Shown here: piece after piece, positions 27,854 to 36,803 of the stretch
Position numbering within the stretch: the stretch's first letter is position 1
Layout: each line of letters begins with the position of its first letter
Source of the DNA: Listeria cossartiae subsp. cossartiae
GTDB lineage: Bacteria; Bacillota; Bacilli; Lactobacillales; Listeriaceae
Direction of reading: 5' to 3'
Length of the DNA stretch: 64,000 nucleotides
Assembly: GCF_014224155.1 (NCBI RefSeq)
Contig: NZ_JAASUI010000004.1
Span: 124,001-188,000 of the forward strand
The notes under the pieces: model-generated
What the model was told of the DNA's origin: nothing
Databases searched by the model: none
What the model saw: the letters and a program-made list of their open reading frames with translations, nothing else
Program-made: the position numbers and the translations under genes

Positions 27854-28489
27854 ATGTTGGATCATTATTTAACCATCCATAGCGATGGAAAACACGAAAT
27901 AATTATTGAAAAATCTCGCTTTATTTGCCATATTAAGCGAGTGACAACAGAATTTGAAGCACAAACATTCATTCAAGCAATCAAAAAAGAGCACCGCGAT
28001 GCTACCCATAATTGTTCTGCCTATATAATAGGAGAAAATGACCAATTTCAAAAAGCACATGATGACGGAGAACCAAGCGGAACAGCTGGCGTCCCCATGT
28101 TAGAAGTTTTAAAAAAGAAATCTTTAAAAAATGTAGCTGTCGTAGTAACTCGTTATTTTGGTGGAACAAAACTAGGCGCTGGTGGTCTAGTTCGCGCTTA
28201 CGGTAGTGCTGTTAGCGAAGCCATCCAAACAATCGGCATGGTCGAATGTAAACTAGCCACTATTGTCGAATGCTCTTTCGCCTATCCATTGCTCGGAAAA
28301 ATCGAAAATGCGCTTGAACAAAAAGCATATCAAATCGATCGTAAAGAATTCACTGAAAAAGTGGTGCTCCATGTATTTGTCGATAACGACGAACTACAAG
28401 ATTTTTTTCACTGGATTACAGAAATTGCCAATGGTCAACTTGAATATAAAGAAGGACCACAAAAATATAGAGAAAAGGATGTCACTTAG
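27854..28489 (+). CDS. yvyE: YigZ/IMPACT family protein (YvyE)
   Basis: This 211-residue protein has the UPF0029/IMPACT N-terminal domain (KSRFICHIKRV, ATHNCSAYIIG, DDGEPSGTAGVPML, VVVTRYFGGTKLGAGGLVRAYG) and a C-terminal DUF1949 domain. The role is poorly known; the fold suggests nucleic-acid or ribosome-linked function. The ATG follows GGAGG. It stands divergent from degU as in Bacillus. Confidence 0.92.
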   Translation: MLDHYLTIHSDGKHEIIIEKSRFICHIKRVTTEFEAQTFIQAIKKEHRDATHNCSAYIIGENDQFQKAHDDGEPSGTAGVPMLEVLKKKSLKNVAVVVTRYFGGTKLGAGGLVRAYGSAVSEAIQTIGMVECKLATIVECSFAYPLLGKIENALEQKAYQIDRKEFTEKVVLHVFVDNDELQDFFHWITEIANGQLEYKEGPQKYREKDVT

Positions 28490-28490
28490 C

Positions 28491-29036
28491 ATGTCCACAA
28501 ACATATTTTTCCAATTACCAGCTACTATTTCTACCGAACGAACTACTTTAAGAAAAACATCGCTTGCTGATGCCTCTACCTTATTTGATATTTGGTCTGA
28601 CAATGAGGTAGCTCAGTTTATGAACATCGAGAAGTTTTCGACCATTCTCCAAGCCGAGGAAATGATTCAAGCAATCGAAAATGAACCTAATGCTTGTAGA
28701 TATACGATTTTTACGACTAATGATTCTTTACATGCTATCGGTTCACTCGGAATTAATGATATTAATAAAAAGAACCAAACAGTCGAAATTGGATACGAAC
28801 TTGCAAAAAGTCATTGGCGTCAAGGTCTTATGTTTGAAATTTTGACACATTTTTTTACTACAATAAAACCACATCTTCCATATAAAATGATTACAGCTAA
28901 AGTTCTTCCCGAAAATATTGCCTCTATAAAACTATTGAAAAAGCTAGGTTTTGAGCTAAGTACAACTGGGCAAGAATTGGATTTGCATTCCGGTAAAGTT
29001 TGTGAAATCAGTAATTATCAAATGCTACTAAAATAG
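28491..29036 (+). CDS. GNAT family acetyltransferase (RimJ/RimL type)
   Basis: This 181-residue protein begins with the typical TERTTLRKTSLADASTLFDIWSD and has an acetyl-CoA-binding region VEIGYELAKSHWRQGLMFEIL and NIASIKLLKKLGFE. I start at ATG 28491, 2 bases after the yvyE stop, so translation is probably coupled. The long in-frame extension back to 28263 lies inside yvyE and lacks family similarity. The substrate (protein N-terminus or small molecule) is unknown. Confidence 0.85.
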   Translation: MSTNIFFQLPATISTERTTLRKTSLADASTLFDIWSDNEVAQFMNIEKFSTILQAEEMIQAIENEPNACRYTIFTTNDSLHAIGSLGINDINKKNQTVEIGYELAKSHWRQGLMFEILTHFFTTIKPHLPYKMITAKVLPENIASIKLLKKLGFELSTTGQELDLHSGKVCEISNYQMLLK

Positions 29037-29055
29037 TACAAATATTACATTTTTG

Positions 29056-29083
29056 AAAGATATCATCTTTTTTGTATTTTTTT
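29056..29083 (+). terminator. Terminator after the acetyltransferase gene
   Basis: AAAGAT-ATC-ATCTTT is a short stem, followed by two T-rich runs. It is weak but correctly placed. Confidence 0.5.
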
Positions 29084-29211
29084 CTAAATAATTTCTGTAT
29101 AATAACATCAAAGTTTAAAAATTAAAGAAACCGTAAATCGGGCGTAACATTCTTTAGTTCAACAAATGCTACAATAAAACTTAGAAAAGTGACTATAAGG
29201 AGAATTAATAT

Positions 29212-30270
29212 ATGAGTAAAGGCACTGATGATAGCCGAAGAAGCAGCAAGAAGTACAAACGTAGACGAAAAATTTTATTCTGGATTCTAATTCCTGTGAT
29301 GTGTTTAGTCCTTGCAGGTGTCGGATATGGCACTTATCTTTTTAGCAAGACGAAACTCGCAGCAGACAACTCTTATGATAATGTGAGGAACGGAAAAGCC
29401 TCCACACTTCGAACAAATGACGTTGAACCTATTAAAGACAGTTTTTCTATTTTAATTATTGGTGTTGATACAAGTACAACACGTGCAGCCAACGGGAATC
29501 CCCGAAGCGACTCATTGATCTTAGCAACTTTTAATGTTAAAGATGCACGTGTAGAAATGACAAGTATCCCTCGTGATTCATATGTTCATATTGAAGATTC
29601 CGCCAAAGAAATTGATAAGTACACAAAAATCAATGCAGCACACGCTTATGGTGGTCCAGAACTTACGATGAAAACTGTAGAAGAAGAATTCAAAATTCCA
29701 ATCGATTATTATGTTCGTTTCGACTTTGATGCCTTCCTTAAAATTATTGATGCTTTAGATGGTATTGATGTAGATGTTCCAGTTAATTTCACGGAACAAG
29801 ATTCTAAAGATAACGCTAATGCAATCACACTGAAAAAAGGTCCACAACACCTTAACGCTGAACAAGCTTTAGCACTAGCTCGTACTAGACACATCGATAG
29901 CGATATCGAACGTGGTAAACGACAACAATTAATCATTAAATCTATTGTAAGTGAAGCAACATCTGTTTCTTCTGTAAGTAAATATTCCGATATCATTGAA
30001 GTTGTTGGCGATAACATGAAAACCAACTTAACTTTCAATCAAATGCTTTCTATCGCAAAATTTGGAATGACTAATACTATTGATATTAAATCCCTCAACT
30101 TAAAAGGGGACAGCAACCCAATGGATGGCATTTATTACTACAAACTTAATGAAAGCTCTGTCCAAAGTATTTCCAACGAATTTGCCGATGAACTTGGAAT
30201 TAAACAACCATTCCCTGGCGCAACACCATATGCCGATGAAAGTTCTAGCAAAACAAGCAGTTCTAACTAA
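29212..30270 (+). CDS. LytR-CpsA-Psr family cell-wall polymer ligase
   Basis: LCP enzymes transfer teichoic acid or other glycopolymers from undecaprenyl phosphate to peptidoglycan. The 352-residue protein has a basic N-terminus, one membrane helix (about 22-44) and the LCP domain (about 90-260) with RSDSLILATFN, SIPRDSYV and LARTRHIDSDIERGKRQQ, which bind the pyrophosphate lipid. It faces tagO tail to tail, which supports a wall teichoic acid role. Extended -10 elements lie at about 29117 and 29170. Confidence 0.92.
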   Translation: MSKGTDDSRRSSKKYKRRRKILFWILIPVMCLVLAGVGYGTYLFSKTKLAADNSYDNVRNGKASTLRTNDVEPIKDSFSILIIGVDTSTTRAANGNPRSDSLILATFNVKDARVEMTSIPRDSYVHIEDSAKEIDKYTKINAAHAYGGPELTMKTVEEEFKIPIDYYVRFDFDAFLKIIDALDGIDVDVPVNFTEQDSKDNANAITLKKGPQHLNAEQALALARTRHIDSDIERGKRQQLIIKSIVSEATSVSSVSKYSDIIEVVGDNMKTNLTFNQMLSIAKFGMTNTIDIKSLNLKGDSNPMDGIYYYKLNESSVQSISNEFADELGIKQPFPGATPYADESSSKTSSSN

Positions 30271-30271
30271 A

Positions 30272-30312
30272 ACAAAAACCAACAACTAATAATTAGTTGT
30301 TGGTTTTTTTAT
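30272..30312. terminator. Shared terminator of the LCP gene and tagO
   Basis: CCAACAACTAA pairs perfectly with TTAGTTGTTGG, with A-run and T-run flanks. It serves two convergent genes. Confidence 0.92.
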
Positions 30313-31361
30313 TTTCGTTTTCGATGTATCTTTTGTAGTAAATTAAGAATTGGCCGGTAATCTTCCCCAATCAATCCAATAAATTCAACAATAATTTCAA
30401 TACTAAAGATTAATAATAAAAGTAATAGCATCGCTCCCCAAGCTGTGGAAAACGAAAAAACAAATCCTGTCATTGAAAATAAAAGTGCCATACAATAAAT
30501 TAATAATACCGTCTGTTTCTCTGTAAAACCAAGCGCCATTAATCTATGGTGAATATGCGACCGATCTGCTGAAGAGATTGGCATCCGTTCTTTTAATCGC
30601 CTTACAATCGCAAAAAAAGTATCTGATAAAGGTACTCCCAAAATAATAAGTGGCACTAATAGCGAAATAAAAGTAACATTTTTAAAGCCCATAAGCGATA
30701 AAACAGCAATCATATAACCGAGAAACAGCGCCCCCGTATCCCCCATAAAAATACTAGCTGGAGGAAAATTATAAATCAAGAATGCCGCAACTGCCGCAGC
30801 AAGAATTAACGCAACTGGAGCAACAAAGGCATCTTTTAAAAGCAAAGCCATACCTGCAATCGTCATTAACGCAATAATAGAAATACCGCCTGCAAGACCA
30901 TCTAACCCATCAATTAAGTTCAACGCATTCACAATTGCCACAATCCATATAATCGATAACGGAATCGCAAAATACCCAAAATCCAATTGTCCATAAAAAG
31001 GAACGTTAATAAAATTAATGGTAATATCTCCCCAAACAGTTACGCATAGAGCAGCTAAAATCTGTCCGAGCATTTTCCATTTTGGCGATAAATCAAATAT
31101 ATCATCAATAAAACCTGTAGTGATAATAATTAAAGCCCCGAAATAAATAGGCAGAAAACCAGATTTATCTATTGGTGCTAAGAGCATTCCTACCGAAAAA
31201 CTTATAAAAATAGCTAATCCACCTAAAGTGGCTGTTGTCTTCGTATGTTTGTGCCTTTCACGCGGCGTATCTACCGCATTAATTCGAAAAGCAAATTTCC
31301 TTATTATCGGCACCATAATGATACCAACTGCAAAGCTAATCAATATACTCCATATTAGCAA
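30309..31361 (-). CDS. tagO: Undecaprenyl-phosphate GlcNAc-1-phosphate transferase
   Basis: TagO makes the first lipid-linked intermediate of wall teichoic acid. The 350-residue protein is polytopic (about ten helices) with MraY-family motifs TPRERHKH, DDIFDLSPKWK, NALNLIDGLDGLAGG and FMGDTGALFLG. The start is TTG behind GGAG. It follows menC and tagA in one run. Confidence 0.94.
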   Translation of the reverse strand: MLIWSILISFAVGIIMVPIIRKFAFRINAVDTPRERHKHTKTTATLGGLAIFISFSVGMLLAPIDKSGFLPIYFGALIIITTGFIDDIFDLSPKWKMLGQILAALCVTVWGDITINFINVPFYGQLDFGYFAIPLSIIWIVAIVNALNLIDGLDGLAGGISIIALMTIAGMALLLKDAFVAPVALILAAAVAAFLIYNFPPASIFMGDTGALFLGYMIAVLSLMGFKNVTFISLLVPLIILGVPLSDTFFAIVRRLKERMPISSADRSHIHHRLMALGFTEKQTVLLIYCMALLFSMTGFVFSFSTAWGAMLLLLLLIFSIEIIVEFIGLIGEDYRPILNLLQKIHRKRK

Positions 31362-31368
31362 TATTTTT

Positions 31369-32493
31369 TCAGCTCCATCCTTTATTTAGCAAAATTTCTT
31401 CTGTTGAAATAGTATATTTTTGTAACACGTCAAAATCCAACGTCACTCCAATACCTTGGTTAACAGGTACATGAAGTTTACCTTGAGTTAGCGTAAAAGC
31501 TGGCGAAACAATATCTTCGTTAAAATAACGATCTGATGCAGAAATATCTCCTGGGAAAACAAATTCTTCTCTAGCAGCTAGCGCGATATTATGCGCTCTA
31601 CCAATCCCAGCTTCTAGCATCCCGCCACACCAGACAAGTAAATGATTATCCTTGCAATATTCAGCTATCCTGAGCGCCTCAGACATACCTCCAACGCGCG
31701 CTAATTTTAAATTAACCGCCTGACAGCTACCTAACATATGCGCCTGTCTTACATCAGCTAGCGACCTAATATTTTCATCCAAACAAATCCGCGTTTTTAA
31801 TTGTTTTTGCAACCAAGCGTGATCCACAAAATCTTTAGTTCCAAATGGCTGCTCAATCATTTCTAAATTGTATTGATCTAATTCCTTTAACAGAAACAAA
31901 TCTTCTCTATTATACGCTGAATTCGCATCCGCCATCAAGCTTAGATTTGGAAATTTTTTGCGAACAGCAGCTACAAATGGAATATCTTTGTGCGGAGCGA
32001 TTTTTAATTTCACTCTTTCATAACCTTCATCCACGTAACGCTCAACTAATTGAACTAATGCTCCCACGTCCTGCTGCAAACCAACACTGACACCAACGGC
32101 AATCGAACGGTTTGTCGCGCCAATCATTTCAGCTAAAGAACGCTGCTCACTCTTTGCAAAAGCATCCCAAACAGCAAGCTCAACAGCCGCTTTCGCCATT
32201 TCATTTCCTTGAATCCAACTAAATAGCTGATGCACTTCTTCCGGATTACGAATCTCTTTTCGCACAAGAAGTGGAAGCAAATGCTGCTTAACAATAGAAA
32301 TAGCAGTGTCTAAGGTTTCTTCCGTATAATCAGGTAACGGAAAAGCTTCCAACTCCCCGTATCCGCATATCCCGTCCTCATTCACCAGCTCAATAATATA
32401 AAAATCTTTACTTTTCAATTCCCCATAACTCGTCTTAAAAGGGGCAATGAGCGGCAGTTCTGCATGAATTAGCCTTGCTTTTTGAAAATACAT
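31369..32493 (-). CDS. menC: o-Succinylbenzoate synthase / enolase-superfamily enzyme (MenC-like)
   Basis: MenC dehydrates SHCHC to o-succinylbenzoate in menaquinone synthesis. The 374-residue protein has the enolase fold, with the KxK catalytic pair in RVKLKI, metal ligands in MADANSAY, IEQPF and CLDEN, and the second lysine in NLKLARVGG. It belongs to the branch that also includes N-acylamino acid racemases, so promiscuity is possible. It abuts the tagA stop (TAAATG) and sits inside the teichoic acid genes, away from other men genes. Confidence 0.85.
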   Translation of the reverse strand: MYFQKARLIHAELPLIAPFKTSYGELKSKDFYIIELVNEDGICGYGELEAFPLPDYTEETLDTAISIVKQHLLPLLVRKEIRNPEEVHQLFSWIQGNEMAKAAVELAVWDAFAKSEQRSLAEMIGATNRSIAVGVSVGLQQDVGALVQLVERYVDEGYERVKLKIAPHKDIPFVAAVRKKFPNLSLMADANSAYNREDLFLLKELDQYNLEMIEQPFGTKDFVDHAWLQKQLKTRICLDENIRSLADVRQAHMLGSCQAVNLKLARVGGMSEALRIAEYCKDNHLLVWCGGMLEAGIGRAHNIALAAREEFVFPGDISASDRYFNEDIVSPAFTLTQGKLHVPVNQGIGVTLDFDVLQKYTISTEEILLNKGWS

Positions 32494-33228
32494 TTACTCA
32501 CCCTTTTTCAAACGCTTGCGCTCTTTTCGAATAACAAGCATAAATTGAGGTATTGCAAAAAAACGTCTCCAGCGAGAAGGATTAGAAAGCAGCCTGTACA
32601 CCCATTCTAATTTTAATTTTATCCATATTTTTGGAGCGCGCTTCACATTATCCGTTAAAACATCAAAGCTTCCTCCTACACCAATAAAAATACCTTTAGT
32701 AAAATTGGCCATCTGAGATAAAATCCATTTTTCTTGCGCAGGCGAACCTAACGCAACAAAGATTACATCTGGCTCTGCCGCAGCTATTACCTTAGCGATT
32801 GCTTCACTTTCTAACGCATCAAAATAACCATGATGCACTCCACAAACGATAGCTTGCGGATACTTTTCGTGTACTTTTGCTTCGACCGATTCACTAACTT
32901 CCGGTTTCGCACCTAGAAAATAACAGCGCAGCGGCTTATTCAATAAACCAACCATCGTATCATAACCAGTCACACGTTCTTTTAAAGGCTCTCCAAGTTT
33001 TTCAGAAGCCATTATAATTCCAATGCCATCAGGAACAATATAATCAGCTTGCCGCAAAATACCCTCGAACTCTTTATCCGTCCGAGCATGCATAACAATT
33101 TCCGGATTAGCCGTAACTACAAATCGCCGCTCCTCATTTTGCGTTGCTTTATATAGCTCCTCCACAAATCCTGCTTGCGTCGTATTATAAAAAGGTATAT
33201 TTAAAATTGAAATTTCCTGCTTTTTCAT
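32494..33228 (-). CDS. tagA: N-acetylmannosaminyltransferase TagA
   Basis: TagA adds ManNAc to lipid-linked GlcNAc to finish the teichoic acid linkage disaccharide. The 244-residue WecG/TagA-family protein has TANPEIV, DGIGIIMASE, TGYDTM, FLGAKPEV, ALGSPAQEKWI and GVGGSFDVL. It is the first gene of the tagA-menC-tagO run. The UDP-ManNAc supplier mnaA lies at 46.4 kb. Confidence 0.93.
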   Translation of the reverse strand: MKKQEISILNIPFYNTTQAGFVEELYKATQNEERRFVVTANPEIVMHARTDKEFEGILRQADYIVPDGIGIIMASEKLGEPLKERVTGYDTMVGLLNKPLRCYFLGAKPEVSESVEAKVHEKYPQAIVCGVHHGYFDALESEAIAKVIAAAEPDVIFVALGSPAQEKWILSQMANFTKGIFIGVGGSFDVLTDNVKRAPKIWIKLKLEWVYRLLSNPSRWRRFFAIPQFMLVIRKERKRLKKGE

Positions 33229-33298
33229 ATGTATCTCCTAAAAAACTTTATTATGTATAAGTTTATCATAAAATAAGGGCGCTTCCTATTTTTAATCT

Positions 33299-33340
33299 AC
33301 AAAAAAGACTGTAAACAGCATAATGCCATTTACAGTCTTT
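33299..33340 (-). terminator. Terminator after the LysM-3D gene
   Basis: AAAGACTGTAAA pairs with TTTACAGTCTTT and is followed by a T-run. Confidence 0.9.
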
Positions 33341-33354
33341 CGATATGGAACAAA

Positions 33355-34182
33355 TTAATCTAAAATTTGTACTTTAACTTGTTTTACGCCCCAGTTATTA
33401 ACTTCTTGTACTGAGTTTAAATGTACATCAATTTTATTTCCTTTAATCGCGCCACCAGTATCGGCTGCAATTGCTTGTCCGTATCCTTCAACATATACTT
33501 TTGATCCTAAAGGAATAACAGATGGATCGACCGCAATAACCCGTGGATTATCATTTAAATCAATACCAGTTGCTGTCATATGGCTCAAGCCAGGCTCAGC
33601 TTTACTATATGCAGTTGCCGTTACTGTAATCTCTTTTGAAACATTCCCTTGAGCTGCGGAAGAGTTAGAAGAGCTGTTGGAAGATGCTTCATTAGATGAA
33701 GTTGATTTTTGAGTTGCTGGTGCTGCTTTTTCTTCTTTTGGTTGTTCGGTTACTTTATTGCTGGAATTATCTGCTGTTGTATTATTTTCATTTGATGCCG
33801 CATTATTACCAACAGATAATTTTTGACCGACTATAATTAAGTCAGAAGAAAGATTATTCCATGATTTTAATTGGTTAACTGTTACGCCATAATTTAAAGC
33901 GATATGGCTAAGTGTGTCTCCAGCAACAACTGTATATTTGGAATCATTGCTAGTAGTGGCTTTTTCTTCCCCACTATTTACTTGTAGTGTTTGATTTGGA
34001 AAAATCAAGTTAGAGCTTAAATTGTTGTCTTCTTTTAATTGTTTTATAGAAACATTATTTTCATTTGATATTTTCCAAAGCGAATCACCATCTTGCACTT
34101 TATACTCAGCCGCAAAAGCTTGAGTTGAACCAGATCCTGCAATAATTAAACCAGCCGCAATGGCTACTACTGTTTTTTTCAT
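33355..34182 (-). CDS. Secreted LysM-3D domain protein (YocH/Sps-like)
   Basis: This is probably a muralytic, resuscitation-type wall enzyme. The 275-residue protein has a signal peptide (after QAFA), two LysM domains (about 26-69 and 82-125), a Ser/Asn-rich linker and a C-terminal 3D domain (about 186-275) with the three conserved Asp residues (D in TGIDLND, ADTGG, NKIDVHL). Bacillus YocH has the same layout and is WalR-controlled. A possible promoter (TTACAA, 18 bases, TACTAT) lies at 34283-34312. Confidence 0.9.
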   Translation of the reverse strand: MKKTVVAIAAGLIIAGSGSTQAFAAEYKVQDGDSLWKISNENNVSIKQLKEDNNLSSNLIFPNQTLQVNSGEEKATTSNDSKYTVVAGDTLSHIALNYGVTVNQLKSWNNLSSDLIIVGQKLSVGNNAASNENNTTADNSSNKVTEQPKEEKAAPATQKSTSSNEASSNSSSNSSAAQGNVSKEITVTATAYSKAEPGLSHMTATGIDLNDNPRVIAVDPSVIPLGSKVYVEGYGQAIAADTGGAIKGNKIDVHLNSVQEVNNWGVKQVKVQILD

Positions 34183-34571
34183 GTACTTATTTTCCCTCCT
34201 TGATAACTTTCGAGAACAATCGTACCATACGAAACTAGTAGCTTGGTTACTAAAAAATTAAGCATGTATGACATGGCTTCAAATAGTATCCGTTTTCCTG
34301 CAATATTTGTAAATTGCCATTATTGTCTGATTTTTATTGGGTCTGGCTCTATTTCTGGGGGATTCAAGTTATCCTAGCTTGCAGTTGTGGTTCAGAAGCT
34401 CACTAATATCATTTAGGATAGTTCAATAAGTGAATAAAACTATTTTGTTTCACCGAATTGGAAAATTTTTCCATTACAAATAGAAAGTAAAATCGTCCTT
34501 ATTTGCGGTTTTTTCATCCATTTTCTCTAAAATTCATGATGAAATAGAGCTCTTTATAACAAAGTATTACA
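34183..34571. other. Intergenic region between ssbB and the LysM-3D gene
   Basis: This 389-base gap has no supported gene. It holds the likely promoter of the LysM-3D gene (34283-34312), and within its roughly 95-nt leader a hairpin AAGCCATG-N5-CATGCTT followed by AATTTTTT, which looks like a weak attenuator (about 34250-34280). A nested imperfect hairpin (ATCCTA/TAGGAT, 34371-34419) and a palindrome TTGGAAAATTTTTCCA near 34459-34474 are also present. No clear WalR direct repeat was found. Confidence 0.4.
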
Positions 34572-34937
34572 TCATTCTTCGTCTTCCTGAGGGATATTCA
34601 CTACGTTTTCTTCTTTATTGCGGCTTGATAAATATCTAATCTGATGAACTAATACCTCGGTAATATAGATTTTTTGCTCTTCTTTATTTAAATAATTCCG
34701 CGATTGTAATTCACCGACAATACCAACTAATTGACCTTTACTGCAAAATTCCGCCGTTGCTTCTGCTCTTTTGCCCCAAATAACACATTGAATAAAATCA
34801 GCATCACTTTCTACTCGTTTATTTTTACCGAAACGGTTCAAAGCGAGGGTTAAGTTCAACACAGCTCGGTCTTCCGTGGTCCATTTCAATTCTGGTTCTT
34901 TCGTTAATCGCCCTACTAAAGTTACTTGATTAATCAT
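34572..34937 (-). CDS. ssbB: Competence-type single-stranded DNA-binding protein SsbB
   Basis: SsbB protects incoming single-stranded DNA during transformation. The 121-residue protein has the SSB OB-fold (MINQVTLVGRLTKEPEL, TLALNR, DFIQCVIWGKRAE, GIVGELQSRNY) and lacks both the long disordered tail and the terminal DDDIPF of the housekeeping SSB. The short form and the ComK-type boxes upstream support the competence paralogue. Confidence 0.88.
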   Translation of the reverse strand: MINQVTLVGRLTKEPELKWTTEDRAVLNLTLALNRFGKNKRVESDADFIQCVIWGKRAEATAEFCSKGQLVGIVGELQSRNYLNKEEQKIYITEVLVHQIRYLSSRNKEENVVNIPQEDEE

Positions 34938-35002
34938 CTAATCGCCTCTTTCTTTTGGTGTATAGCGATTATATTGGATAAAAATTTCTTTGTAAAATAG
35001 CT

Positions 35003-35102
35003 AAAACTGCATTTTCACTAGGTATAGAGCAACGAAAAGGGTATTTTTGCCTAACAGAAAAATACGTTTTCCCGGGGGTATTTTACTCTAAAACATCATT
35101 TT
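35003..35102 (-). promoter_or_regulatory. Three candidate ComK boxes upstream of ssbB
   Basis: Three perfect AAAA-N5-TTTT boxes occur at 35003-35015, 35058-35070 and 35090-35102. The outer two are 19 bases apart, the same spacing as before comFA; the third is 42 bases nearer the gene. ComK control of this gene is an inference from Bacillus. Confidence 0.65.
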
Positions 35103-35144
35103 AGTACTTTGTAACTTTTTTAAACCCATGCTATTCTGAGTACA

Positions 35145-35184
35145 TGAAAAAAAGCACCAAAACCCATTTGGGCTTCAGTGCTAA
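35145..35184 (-). terminator. Terminator after fabZ
   Basis: AGCAC...GTGCT with an inner GCCC/GGGT stem is followed by TTTTTTT on the minus strand. Confidence 0.82.
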
Positions 35185-35189
35185 TCTTT

Positions 35190-35624
35190 TTATTTTGGTA
35201 CATCTGATAAAGCAAACATAATTTCCGCTTCACAAACCAAATCGCCTTCTACGGTCGCTTTCACTTTTGCTTTTGCAATCGCGCCTCTCATGCGAGTGAT
35301 TTCAGCTTCAAGTAATAATTGGTCACCTGGGACAACTTGACGTTTAAAACGACAACCATCAATCCCAGCAAACAAACCAATTTTCCCTTTGTTAGCTTCA
35401 CTTTGCATCATTGCAATTCCACTTGTTTGAGCTAATGCTTCTACAATTAGTACACCCGGCATAACCGGATACTCTGGAAAATGCCCATTAAAGAATTCTT
35501 CGTTTGCCGTTACATTCTTTATAGCAGTAACTTTTTTGCCTTCTTCAACAGAAATAACTCTATCTACTAATAAAAATGGATAACGATGAGGTAAGATTTC
35601 TTTGATTTTTTTAATATCTAACAT
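35190..35624 (-). CDS. fabZ: 3-Hydroxyacyl-ACP dehydratase FabZ
   Basis: FabZ dehydrates beta-hydroxyacyl-ACP in fatty-acid elongation. The 144-residue hot-dog protein has [13 protein letters not shown] (catalytic His) and [26 protein letters not shown] (catalytic Glu). I start at ATG 35624 (MLDIKKI), 6 bases from GGGGG; the ATG two codons earlier overlaps the ribosome site. It follows mbl by about 20 bases. Confidence 0.95.
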   Translation of the reverse strand: MLDIKKIKEILPHRYPFLLVDRVISVEEGKKVTAIKNVTANEEFFNGHFPEYPVMPGVLIVEALAQTSGIAMMQSEANKGKIGLFAGIDGCRFKRQVVPGDQLLLEAEITRMRGAIAKAKVKATVEGDLVCEAEIMFALSDVPK

Positions 35625-35645
35625 ATACATCCCCCAAATTCAACT

Positions 35646-36641
35646 TTAGAATTTATTACGTTTTTTATTTGTAAGTGAGTCAAGTAAAATGCCAGTACCA
35701 AGAGCTACCACATCTAAAGGATTCTCAGTAATTAAGACCGGAACTTTTAATTGTTCAGACATTAATTCATCTAAACCATGTAGTAAAGATCCGCCACCAG
35801 TCATGATAATTCCTCTGTCAATAATATCCGCTGAAAGTTCTGGAGGTGTTTGCTCCAATACTTGTCTAGCAGCTAGTACCATTAAGTGTAATGAATCGTG
35901 AATCGCTTCTTCTACTTCAGAACTTGTAATCGAAATTGTTTTAGGTAAACCACTTACTAAATCTCTACCACGAATTTCCATTTTTTCTTCTTTAGCACCT
36001 TGGGAAGCAGTACCGATTGTTACTTTAATATTTTCAGCAGTTCTTTCACCAATAAGTACGTTATATTTACGTTTAACATAATTTAAAATATCGGCATCCC
36101 ATTTGTTACCAGCAACTTTTACTGATTGACTAGTTACGATATCACCCATGGATAATACAGCAACATCTGCAGTACCTCCACCGATATCAATAATCATGTT
36201 ACCAGAAGGCTCAAAAATATCCATGCCGGCACCAATAGCAGCAACTTTAGGTTCTTCTTCTAGGAATACTTGTTTTCCACCACTTTTTTCAGCAACTTCT
36301 CGAATGGCTTTTTGCTCGACTGAAGTAATATTCGTTGGACAACAAATTAAAATACGCGGCCGTGAAAAAAAGGTTTTTAAATTTAACTTTTGTATAAAGA
36401 AACGCAGCATCTCTTGAACAATATCAAAATCAGCAATAACCCCATCTTTCATAGGCTTAATTGCCGTAATGTCTCCTGGCGTTCTACCAACCATATCTCT
36501 TGCTTCTGATCCAACGGCTAGAACTTGCCCTGTCTTATTGTTCACAGCGACAACTGCAGGTTCGTTTACAACGATTCCTCTTCCTTTAACATGAATTAAT
36601 ACATTGGCTGTACCTAAATCGATACCAACATCTTTTGCCAT
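35646..36641 (-). CDS. mbl: MreB-like actin homologue Mbl
   Basis: This filament protein guides lateral wall synthesis. The 331-residue protein has the actin-fold motifs DLGTANVLIHVKGRG, DIGGGTADVAVLSMGDIV and MTGGGSLLHGLDELM. The neighbourhood (murA upstream, fabZ downstream) resembles the Bacillus murAA-spoIID-mbl region without the sporulation genes. It could be called mreB in other annotations. Confidence 0.9.
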   Translation of the reverse strand: MAKDVGIDLGTANVLIHVKGRGIVVNEPAVVAVNNKTGQVLAVGSEARDMVGRTPGDITAIKPMKDGVIADFDIVQEMLRFFIQKLNLKTFFSRPRILICCPTNITSVEQKAIREVAEKSGGKQVFLEEEPKVAAIGAGMDIFEPSGNMIIDIGGGTADVAVLSMGDIVTSQSVKVAGNKWDADILNYVKRKYNVLIGERTAENIKVTIGTASQGAKEEKMEIRGRDLVSGLPKTISITSSEVEEAIHDSLHLMVLAARQVLEQTPPELSADIIDRGIIMTGGGSLLHGLDELMSEQLKVPVLITENPLDVVALGTGILLDSLTNKKRNKF

Positions 36642-36759
36642 TTATACTTTAACTCCTTTCGTGGTGTGCACCTAATTTTACATCTCATTTTGAATTATAG
36701 CATAATTTATCTAAGGCTGGAATGTATATTTTAGAACAACATGGTTTTTTTCACGACAA

Positions 36760-36793
36760 ATAAAAAAACCGCATCAAAAAGATACGGTTTTTA
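36760..36793 (-). terminator. Terminator after murA
   Basis: AAACCGTATC pairs with GATGCGGTTT around TTTTT (minus strand) and is followed by TTTTATTTG. It separates murA from mbl. Confidence 0.88.
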
Positions 36794-36803
36794 ACATTTA
36801 AAA

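Noticed and set aside
28263..28490. N-terminal extension of the acetyltransferase ORF
   Set aside because: It lies within yvyE in another frame, has no ribosome site, and the GNAT homology begins after ATG 28491.
34371..34419. Nested hairpin (ATCCTA/TAGGAT) as a small RNA
   Set aside because: It has a 13-base asymmetric bulge and no U-run on either strand, and no promoter is positioned to make a discrete transcript.
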